Under the pieces are notes generated by a model, which did not search any database, was not told where the DNA came from, and saw nothing but the letters and a program-made list of their open reading frames with translations. From NCBI GenBank assembly GCA_965277595.1, contig CBDIDH010000002.1, forward strand, positions 3,162,001 to 3,226,000: a stretch of DNA of 64,000 nt, written 5' to 3'. Made by a program: the position numbers and the translations under genes. This DNA comes from CBDIDH01 sp965277595 (GTDB lineage: Bacteria; Planctomycetota; Planctomycetia; Isosphaerales; Isosphaeraceae). Below are positions 40,760 through 47,312 of the stretch, in pieces (position 1 is the first letter of the stretch; the number at the start of each line of letters is the position of its first letter).

Positions 40760-41533
40760 TCAGGCTGCCTTGACTAATTGCCCGAAGTCGCTGGTTTTCA
40801 ATTTCAGAATGATCCGCTTACCGCGTCGGTCGAACAGCGGCTCAACGGTTCTCCCAATTACGCCTTCAGCCATCCGCTGCTGGCCACTGTCCTCGACGGA
40901 AACGGCAGAAGGTACGCCAGCCTTGACCATGGTGACGATCTCTTCCAGCGTGAAGTCGCCGAGGTAAGGGGCGGTCTTGATGACGAGCTTGCCAGCTACG
41001 TCTTCGACGTTCGGCCAGTCCAGCCACCATTTGTCGGCCACCTGCACGTCGAACAGGCGGAACGCCTTGTCCTTGCGGTAGAGCCCGCCGCCCTTCTGGA
41101 TGCCCGCGCCGTAGCCTTCGCCGTAGAGGACAGCTTTCACCGGTTGGACCTTAGGAGTTGGGCAAGAATAACTTGACAGATTTCGGAAGTCGCTGCTCTT
41201 GTTCAAAGCGATTCAGCGAAGTTTGTCCGACAGGTTATTCTTGCCCGGCTCCTTACCGTCAGCATCTGGCAGCCAGAGCGCTTCCCGCATCTTGTCAGCG
41301 GGGAATGTCTCGTAGAGGTACTGAATCAGATCGGCGGGTATCTGGGCCGCGTCCGTTCGGCCACCGAGCACAACCTTTCCCTCCTCAGTCAGCGTGACAC
41401 GGATGTTGGTGCCGTCGATTTTTTCAGTGACGTGCCATTTCTTGAACGCGCCATAAACTGGGTTGCGAAGTTGTTCCGTTACAACGAACTTGCCATCACG
41501 GTCAAACAAAGTTTCTATTTTGTGGTATTCCAT
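40760..41533 (-). pseudogene. RNA ligase (Rnl2-type) interrupted by an in-frame TGA in a structured insert
   Basis: One frame of 258 codons with a single TGA at 41213-41215. The upstream part has the nucleotidyl-lysine motif I, TEKIDGTNIRVT. The downstream part has motifs III (FRLFDVQVADKWWLDW), IV (EGVIGRTVEPLFD) and V (ILKLKTSDFG), so every ligase motif is intact. Between DADGKEP and VKAVLYGEGYG lies about 30 extra codons flanked by perfect 13-bp inverted repeats (41160-41172 and 41234-41246) that contains the stop. The enzyme would seal nicked RNA such as cleaved tRNA. It is either dead, split into two chains, or restored by recoding or RNA-level bypass. Confidence 0.75.
41160..41246 (-). 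repeat. 87-bp element with 13-bp perfect inverted repeats inside the RNA ligase gene
   Basis: GGGCAAGAATAAC at 41160-41172 and its exact complement at 41234-41246 can form a 13-bp stem. A second smaller stem (TCGCTG with CAGCGA) nests inside. Length is a multiple of three, and the element carries the TGA that breaks the ligase frame. It could be a small mobile or palindromic element, or a translational recoding structure. Confidence 0.7.
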
Positions 41534-41575
41534 TCACACTAATTACCCTCCATGTTACTCAATAAATACTACGGT

Positions 41576-41806
41576 TTACTTCTCGGCAAAATCGATCACC
41601 GTGACGGGAACCTGGCGATTGGATTGCCCCATGACCCGCAACTGCGTGTTGACGGTGCGGATGATCTCTCTCGCCTGAGCTGCGATTGCATCTCCTTGGG
41701 ACGGCTGCATGTCGCCAGACTTAATCTCTTGCAGGGTGCTCCACAGAGCCTCCTTGAGGTTGGTCGCCGTGAGTACGGTTTCTTTAGTCGCAGTTGAGTT
41801 TTTCAT
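41576..41806 (-). CDS. Small phage protein, 76 aa
   Basis: A 76-residue helical protein (NLKEALWSTLQEIKSGDMQP, AIAAQAREIIRTVNTQLRVM). I recall this plan as a common accessory protein of phages with unknown role, sometimes beside recombination genes. It overlaps the upstream gene by 23 bases. Confidence 0.6.
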   Translation of the reverse strand: MKNSTATKETVLTATNLKEALWSTLQEIKSGDMQPSQGDAIAAQAREIIRTVNTQLRVMGQSNRQVPVTVIDFAEK

Positions 41807-42299
41807 ATTCGCGTCTCCTATGTTGTGCCTTGTTGTAATACCCTTTTTCGATACTTCGCTCGTACCGATCCATTTTGGAATCTATCTCTTCCTTTAACTG
41901 TAGGAGCAGCATTTTAGATTCCCAAAATTCCCCTGCGCTCTTTCTTGCCAGATAGGCGCGGTCGTAACTCTTTTTCCATTCCTTGTATTCTGGCTGGCGG
42001 CAGTATTCGACATGCAGGTGCATCCGGGACTTGCGAGCTTTCGCTTCCTTTACCGGATCATGCGTGCGTTGATAATACTCCGCCTTTTTTACCTTAATTT
42101 CTTCCCGGTTCTTCTTCCTATATTTCATGTCGTACAGACGCTTCTCCGCGACCTTCTGCTCTTTGGATTTATGCAGTCTACGGTTGAGGCCGAAGCACGT
42201 CTTATTGCAGAAGATCGGAGCGCCTAATTTCTTGGCCCGGTTGATGTGACCGACCATCCGTTCCGACTCCTTCCCGCAATATACACAAATCATCTTCAT
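41784..42299 (-). CDS. Zinc-finger phage protein, 171 aa
   Basis: A 171-residue basic protein. The N-terminus has a CxxC/CxxxC zinc site (MICVYCGKESERMVGHINRA, FCNKTCFGLNRR). The rest is long, helical and very basic (KEQKVAEKRLYDMKYRKKNR). Proteins of this shape occur in phages and may bind nucleic acids. The last 23 bases overlap the next gene. Confidence 0.6.
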   Translation of the reverse strand: MKMICVYCGKESERMVGHINRAKKLGAPIFCNKTCFGLNRRLHKSKEQKVAEKRLYDMKYRKKNREEIKVKKAEYYQRTHDPVKEAKARKSRMHLHVEYCRQPEYKEWKKSYDRAYLARKSAGEFWESKMLLLQLKEEIDSKMDRYERSIEKGYYNKAQHRRREYEKLNCD

Positions 42300-42321
42300 C
42301 GATATCCGTACCGTCTTATGG

Positions 42322-42696
42322 TTAATAATTTCGCATCTGCTGCTGAACCCGCTGAACGGCGCCCATCATGATAGAGCCTATAAGCTCGTTTACGACATCG
42401 GCTGTCATCGTCTTCACGATAGTCTCAATGAGTTTAGAAGGGGTAGGCCGTCCATACCTGTCACTTCCGCTATAAGTCAGCTCGGAGGCGATTTTCTCTG
42501 CCGTTTCGTTTTTGAGCTTTTCCGACAATATTTCCTTGACCAATACTGGCAAGTCCTGCTCGACGAAGCTATCTACGCATTTCTGCACCATCGCATTCCA
42601 CTGCTCGTCGGGAATCATGTTGACAAAGGTTTCCTTAACCTTGTCCCGAACCACGTCGTTCAGCGATTTAACGTCTGTCGATACTGTTGTATTCAT
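42322..42696 (-). CDS. Conserved phage protein, 124 aa
   Basis: A 124-residue helical protein (LNDVVRDKVKETFVNMIPDE, WNAMVQKCVDSFVEQDLPVL, GRPTPSKLIETIVKTMTADV). It is probably an oligomeric helical factor. A TTAACCAT box overlaps its stop. Nothing in the sequence shows a catalytic site. Confidence 0.55.
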   Translation of the reverse strand: MNTTVSTDVKSLNDVVRDKVKETFVNMIPDEQWNAMVQKCVDSFVEQDLPVLVKEILSEKLKNETAEKIASELTYSGSDRYGRPTPSKLIETIVKTMTADVVNELIGSIMMGAVQRVQQQMRNY

Positions 42697-42733
42697 AATG
42701 TCTTCGTCCTCTCAAACCCGGTTTATGTCCTTG

Positions 42734-42829
42734 TCATTTCGCTTTTGTTATTGCCCAGCAACCAGCAACAAGCGTCACTGCAATTGCGAAGGCGATACCA
42801 ATATTTTCTACCGCTTCAGGCCATCCCAT
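42734..42829 (-). CDS. Membrane mini-protein, 31 aa
   Basis: A 31-residue frame with one hydrophobic helix (NIGIAFAIAVTLVAGCWAI) and a basic tail TKAK. It lies between the Ro60 gene and 42322-42696. Plausible as a one-pass membrane peptide; short length limits confidence. Confidence 0.4.
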   Translation of the reverse strand: MGWPEAVENIGIAFAIAVTLVAGCWAITKAK

Positions 42830-42857
42830 AATCTTAATCTTCAATCAAACTCGGTTT

Positions 42858-44156
42858 TCAGTTATCGCTCGCTTCGTACCGGGCGATGTAGTCCAGCACC
42901 TTGTCGCTCCAGCCGTCGATGTGCAGCCATGTTCCGTAGCCGACGCCGTTTTTGTTGCTGGCGACATTGATCATGTAGCCCTTCATGTCCGGCACTCGGT
43001 CGTGGCTCTGCTCGTCTGTGATGACGATCAGCCTGTCGGCCTTCGGCAAAGCCTGCACCGCCTGGCCGAGATAGGTGCCCCCGTGCGGCTGGGAGTGGAT
43101 CACCGCGTCACGTAGGGCAAAGCCTCGACGCGCCGGAACCTCGACCACGGCGTTGGAGAAGGTGAAGATACGCAGGGAACCAAATAGCTCACGCCCGATC
43201 ATGGCCAGGGCGCAGGCCACGTCCATCTGCGTCAGCTCCGAGCGGCCCGACAGCTTCTCGTCCATAGAGCCTGACACGTCGATCAGGATGATCGTCTCAC
43301 CAGTCCGCTTCACTTTGTCGCCGAAGCACTCGAAGAACTTGGCCTCCAGTTCCGGCTCGAACTGGACGTTATGCCGAGCAGCGGCAATGAAGTTGATCGG
43401 CAGGAGACGCCCAGCCTGAATCCCCGCGATTCCATGACGGATCAGGTCGGCATCGACACCGGCCTGCGTCATGTTGCGGATGTTGCGCAGCATCGCCAAA
43501 CCGCCAAGCTTTCCTTCGGTCAGCAAGCGAGTCCACGCGGCTTTCTTGTCACCGCCCTTGGAAAGCTCGACCTCCCAGGTGTCGGGCGTGGCAAGCTCGC
43601 CTTTGACCAGCTTCCGCCACAATTCGGCCTGGGCATCGTCCACTGGTTTCGGGCGGGTGATGCGGAGCACGTCGCGGAGCTTCACCGCCTTCTGGCCGCC
43701 GTTGTACTTGGCGAGCTGGTATTCGTCGAAACGGCGCATGGCCTCGCCCAGGTGCTTCTTGACCTGCTTGGCGAGAGGCTCATCAGCCTTATCCTTCCAG
43801 TAGATGGCCAGGAACTCCGTGGCGTCGTCGGCACGAAGGATGACCTTCGGAAACAGCGTAGCAGCCTGTTTGCGTCCCTCAGCAGTACGCATCAGCTCGC
43901 GGGTGAGCAGAAGCGGAACGTGACGCAGCCGCATGTCCTGCTTGGCCTGAATGGCAGCGCGAGCCACATCTTCGGCGGGAACCTGCTTCACCAGCTCAGC
44001 GATCCGCTGGCCAATGGTCTGGCCGCTCTCATAGAAGCCGTCCTCCCAAAGAAGGCAGGACATGACCGAGCGTTCGAGCTGGGCCAGGGCGTCGATCCGC
44101 TTTGCAGGTGCTCCCTCGTGAGTGTAAATGCGTTGCAGTCTGTTCAGCGTAGCCAT
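42858..44156 (-). CDS. Ro60/TROVE-domain RNA-binding protein (Rsr-type)
   Basis: A 432-residue protein after AAGGAGG. The helical-repeat TROVE domain covers about residues 15-285 (RIYTHEGAPAKRIDALAQLE, MSCLLWEDGFYESGQTIGQR, GGLAMLRNIRNMTQAGVDAD). The C-terminal third is a von Willebrand A-like domain with an intact MIDAS (LIDVSGSMDEKL at about 290, GGTYLG, VITDEQSHD). Ro proteins form a ring that binds misfolded RNA ends and small Y RNAs, and in bacteria work with exonucleases. Here it lies 20 bases downstream of a cluster of tRNA-like elements, the expected place for Y RNA genes. Confidence 0.9.
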   Translation of the reverse strand: MATLNRLQRIYTHEGAPAKRIDALAQLERSVMSCLLWEDGFYESGQTIGQRIAELVKQVPAEDVARAAIQAKQDMRLRHVPLLLTRELMRTAEGRKQAATLFPKVILRADDATEFLAIYWKDKADEPLAKQVKKHLGEAMRRFDEYQLAKYNGGQKAVKLRDVLRITRPKPVDDAQAELWRKLVKGELATPDTWEVELSKGGDKKAAWTRLLTEGKLGGLAMLRNIRNMTQAGVDADLIRHGIAGIQAGRLLPINFIAAARHNVQFEPELEAKFFECFGDKVKRTGETIILIDVSGSMDEKLSGRSELTQMDVACALAMIGRELFGSLRIFTFSNAVVEVPARRGFALRDAVIHSQPHGGTYLGQAVQALPKADRLIVITDEQSHDRVPDMKGYMINVASNKNGVGYGTWLHIDGWSDKVLDYIARYEASDN

Positions 44157-44175
44157 AAGAGCCTCCTTGCTCAGT

Positions 44176-44241
44176 TGCGGGCCGGGGAAAGATCGCGTCG
44201 GGTTCTAATTGCATAAGTAACCCGACACTGCACCACGGCCC
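44176..44241 (-). ncRNA. tRNA-like / Y-RNA-like element d, nearest to Ro60
   Basis: Read leftwards it opens GGGCCGTGGTGCAG, has a GTCGGGTT..AACCCGAC hairpin, and closes CCGGCCCGCA, so the two ends pair (GGGCCG with CGGCCC). The GTGGTG(C/T)AG..GGTTACTT core is shared with elements a, b and c. It has no T-arm. A terminal stem plus internal hairpin is the plan of a Y RNA. It ends 20 bases before the Ro60 start. Confidence 0.5.
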
Positions 44242-44317
44242 TGTTAATCGAAGGGCTGGGAAATAACGAAGAAGGTATCCCTTTCGGGTCTTTTGCTCAC
44301 CGTTGAGCTTCCAACCT

Positions 44318-44376
44318 TGCGATTGGACAGGAGTCGAACCTGCAACACAAAGTAACCATCTTCTACACCACAGCCC
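44318..44376 (-). ncRNA. tRNA-like / Y-RNA-like element c (may extend to 44253)
   Basis: It opens GGGCTGTGGTGTAG with the GGTTACTT core and carries a canonical tRNA T-arm (GCAGGTTCGACTCCTGT) and a CGCA end, but no anticodon arm. If extended to 44253, the opening GGGCTG pairs with CAGCCC and encloses further hairpins, including a CCC-GAAA-GGG stem. This mixture of Y-like stem and tRNA-like module recalls YrlA RNAs. Confidence 0.5.
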
Positions 44377-44381
44377 ATATT

Positions 44382-44445
44382 CAACCCGGCAGGGAAGAAG
44401 CGATGAAGCCAACGTTCGTGCTCTAACCAACTGAGCTACGGGTCT
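44382..44445 (-). ncRNA. tRNA-like element with canonical D-arm and no T-arm
   Basis: Read leftwards, AGACCCG pairs with CGGGTTG at the ends, and TAGCTCAGTTGGTTAGAGCA is a textbook tRNA D-arm. The remaining 30 bases lack a TTCRA T-loop and a clear anticodon stem. It directly abuts elements b and c, which have T-arms but degenerate D-stems. A tRNA-derived mimic or decayed tRNA. Confidence 0.5.
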
Positions 44446-44520
44446 TGCGACCCGGCTGGATTCGAACCAGCGACCCCGAGCTTAGAAGGCTAAGTAAGCC
44501 TCACCTACACCACTGCCGGT
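44446..44520 (-). ncRNA. tRNA-like element b, Arg(UCU)-like anticodon loop
   Basis: 75 nt. The 5' end CCGGC pairs with GCCGG near the 3' end; GTGGTGTAG and CTTACTT form the shared core; CTTCTAA could be an anticodon loop with TCT; GCTGGTTCGAATCCAGC is a perfect T-arm; the end is CGCA rather than CCA. The acceptor and anticodon stems are imperfect for a working tRNA, so a tRNA mimic is more likely than a decoding tRNA. Confidence 0.55.
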
Positions 44521-44524
44521 ATTC

Positions 44525-44593
44525 TGCGGGGCGGAAAAAAACGAATCCAGGTCTTACATCCCCAAGAAGTAACCCAGTTCTGCACCACGCCCC
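44525..44593 (-). ncRNA. tRNA-like / Y-RNA-like element a, distal copy
   Basis: It opens GGGGCGTGGTGCAG with the GGGTTACTTC core, has a TTAC..GTAA hairpin, and ends CCGCCCCGCA, so the ends pair. Instead of a T-loop it contains a run of T. It is the first element of the minus-strand array and ends with the same CGCA as b, c and d. Confidence 0.45.
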
Positions 44594-44633
44594 TATAGTC
44601 TAAAATTTTCTCCTACACCCAAATTCAGTTCCG

Positions 44634-44840
44634 TTACTCAAAGGTTTCAAAACGAATTACCCGCCGGTAGCCGACCGCATTGGATAGCTTGGCACTCGGC
44701 TCTCTCTGTCCGCGCAATACCTCGTAGAGGAACGAGTCGGAGATTTTCTTTTCCTTGCACCAAACCGGAATGCCGCCGACTTTCGCTGCCTCCTTCCGAA
44801 CCAACTCTCTGATATCATCCCCGGTTAAAACGTTTGACAT
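44634..44840 (-). CDS. Small phage regulator-like HTH protein, 68 aa
   Basis: A 68-residue protein (GDDIRELVRKEAAKVGGIPV, WCKEKKISDSFLYEVLRGQR, EPSAKLSNAVGYRR). This is a compact HTH of the kind seen in phage Cro-like or transcription-inhibitor proteins. It lies upstream of the tRNA-like array on the same strand and could control it. The last phage gene before bacterial block 2. Confidence 0.6.
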   Translation of the reverse strand: MSNVLTGDDIRELVRKEAAKVGGIPVWCKEKKISDSFLYEVLRGQREPSAKLSNAVGYRRVIRFETFE

Positions 44841-45275
44841 ATTGTCACTATCTCCACGTTATCGATTTAGCGACACTACACGGGTTCGCGGGTACACGCA
44901 ATAGTTATTTTGCGGTTACTCGATAATATTTACGGTACTATTGTAACCCCTTGTAATATTGACGCAATCTGCCCGGTTATGCAGACTGTTTTCAGTCAAA
45001 GTCTGTGGCGACAGCCCTTTGTCACTCGTTTGAGATGATGTGCCGCCCACGGTTTGCGGGAATCCCGATCTCAAAATCCCGAATCAAACAGCGGCTCTGG
45101 TGTCCACATTCCACCCGCGACCTATGCGATGCCGGGCAACCCCCGGTCAGGGTGAGACAGGTCGATGTCGCCAACTCGGCAGACCACCGAGACCAGGCAT
45201 CGGCTCGGAGCCGCCCAAAAAAGGCTCCAAGGGCGTAGACGGTTGCTACGCGAGGCGTTCACGCCGAAAGGGCAC
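44841..45275. other. Intergenic junction between phage DNA and bacterial block 2
   Basis: The first 150 bases are AT-rich and resemble phage promoter DNA for the minus-strand HTH gene. From about 45000 the composition becomes GC-rich and no frame is convincing. The switch marks the likely junction with planctomycete DNA. No direct repeat that would mark a clean insertion was found by eye. Confidence 0.5.
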
Positions 45276-46579
45276 TTAGGGTTTGAAAGAAGAAAGCTCG
45301 CCAGTATCCTGTAGCCTCCACACCAGGAGGCTCAGGAGTTTACGGAGATGAGACTTTCTGCCGAGATGATCCCTGTCCTCATCGATGCGGCCAAGGCCCT
45401 CAAGGGGAGCCAGAGGCGGCTCTTCATGGCCAAGACCGTCAAAGCATTGGGGCGGGGTGGGCAACACTGAGCTCAGGAACATCTCGGCTGGTGCCGTGAC
45501 ACCATCGGCAAGGGGATGCACTAACTCGACAGCGGCATGACCTGCGTCGATGCCTTCCACTGCCGACGCCGCAAGCCCGCCGAGGAGCACTTGCCCCGAC
45601 TCCTGGAGGACATCCGCAGCATCGCCGACGGACAGAGTCAGGCCGACCCCAAGTTCCAGACCGACCGGCTCTTCACCCGCATCAGTGCCGCCGAGGTCCG
45701 ACGGCAGTTGATCGCCACCAAGGGCTACACCGACTCCGAGTTGCCCACCCAGCAGACGATCAACACCAAGATGAACCGACTGGGCTTCACCCTCTCCAGG
45801 GTGGCCAAGTGCCGCCCCCAAAAAGGGTCGAGCAGACCGACGCCATCTTCGATCAGTTGAAGAAGGTCAACCCCGAGGCGGACCGGGCCAGGGACACCCT
45901 GCGGGTCTCGATCGACGCCAAGGCGACGGTGAACGTCGGCCCGTTCTCACGCCGGGGCAGGAGTCGGACGGGCACGAAGGCGGCCGATCACGACTTCAAG
46001 ACCGAGGCGACGCTGACCCCGTTGGGGATCTTCCTGCCCGAGCACGACGACCTGTGGCTGTACATGGCCCGGTCGACGCTCACCAGCGACTTCATCGTGG
46101 ACCGGCTGGAGCAGTGGTGGGAGGGTGTCCGCCTCCGCTTCCTGCGGGTCAAGACGCTGGTGATCAATCTGGACAACGGCCCGGAGAACCACAGCAGACG
46201 GAGCCAGTTCCTCAAGCGGATCGTGTCATTCGCCCGCAAATACCGCCTGGTGGTGCAGTTGGCGTACTACCCGCCGTACCACAGCAAGTACAACCCGATC
46301 GAGCGATGCTGGGGGATCCTGGAGATGCACTGGAACGGGTCGTTGCTCGACTCGGTCGATGCGGTCTTGGGCTTCGCCCGGTCGATCACCTGGAAGGGGA
46401 AGCACCCGGTGGTCAGCGTGGTGGAGACGACCTACGCCACGGGGGTCAAGCTGACGCCAGGTGAGATGGCGGCATTGGAGGCCGAGGTGATCCGCCTGCC
46501 GTCGCTTGAGAAATGGTTCGTGAAGATCCCCCGCAAGCGAGGAAGGCCACGGAGGACATAGCTTCTTTCAGGTGCTTAA
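45276..46579 (+). mobile_element. Dead ISAzo13-like insertion sequence
   Basis: The ends share the imperfect inverted motif TTA-G------TGAAAGAAG at 45276 and 46579, and the interior is filled by a transposase pseudogene. Element length of about 1.3 kb suits the ISAzo13 group. It is at the left side of bacterial block 2. Confidence 0.55.
45348..46561 (+). pseudogene. ISAzo13-family transposase, two stops and one frameshift
   Basis: From the ATG at 45348 the frame carries TGA at 45468-45470 and TAA at 45522-45524, then reads on to a frameshift near 45815-45830 (in a run of C and A) and continues in another frame to the TAG at 46559-46561. Family marks are LGWCRDTIGKGMH with a DSGMTCVDAF continuation, ARRLLEDIRSIADGQSQADP-like text (LPRLLEDIRSIADGQSQADP), VSIDAKATVNVGPFSRRG, TLVINLDNGPENHSRRSQF (catalytic Asp) and YPPYHSKYNPIERCWG (catalytic Glu). 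It cannot make an active enzyme. Confidence 0.8.
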
Positions 46580-47312
46580 CGTCGTCGCCACCTACCTCGG
46601 GGGTCAGGCTCAAGGAGACGCGTCGGTCGAAAGCGTGAAGCAAGCCTTATCCGGGCACGAGCGTGCTGCCAGAATGCTGAGGAAGTGGTTGGATGCGGCA
46701 GAGAGCGTCAAGAAGAGCCGATCAGGCCGGTTCCTCTTATTTGACCGATGTTGCATTTACCAGAGCCTCCATGCGTGCAACCTGGGCCGCGATTCGTTCC
46801 AGCCGCTCGATCATCCGATTGACCACCTATAATGGCTCCTGGCCGCCCATAGCGGCCTGCAATGCCGCTCGCGTTGCTTTGATCTTGGCGAAGTCTCGCG
46901 TCAGTCGTCTACACTCATCGTCGGCCCGGCGTGGCCCCGTTCGAGCTAGGCGGTTTGCAACGCCTCAACTGCGACGCGTCGGACGGCGACATGACGCATT
47001 TTGCGATGTTTCGATCAGAACGTCGCCAATAATCGACCCTTCGCGGATCGCCGATCTCGCGCGGGTGCGGGTCGTCCATCAGGATGAAAAGCGCCTGGAG
47101 ACCCGCTGGAGCCAGGGCGGCGAAGATGGTCGGTTTTCGCCGATTCCCAGGTTCCACGAAGGCCTGTGGAGTTCTGCAAATTTAAATCTTCCAAACATTG
47201 GCTGGTTCTTCCAATCGGTGTTCTAGGTTTATCTCGAATCGAACGGGAGCACCCCGATACCCGGTTGTAACGATTCGGAAGGCCGAGTGTCGGGCGTGGA
47301 AGGACCTATTCC
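46580..47312. other. Gene-poor stretch of bacterial block 2
   Basis: No intact gene is supported in these 733 bases. A minus-strand remnant near 46737-46925 reads DFAKIKATRAALQAAMGG and IERLERIAAQVARMEALV with a stop between, suggesting a decayed small coiled-coil gene. The stretch just before 47313 should hold the promoter of the giant protein gene, but I see no strong -35/-10 pair. Confidence 0.4.

Noticed and set aside
26659..41533. Possible alternative genetic code in the phage
   Set aside because: TAG, TGA and TAA all occur as in-frame stops and all are also used as normal gene ends, so no single codon is reassigned.
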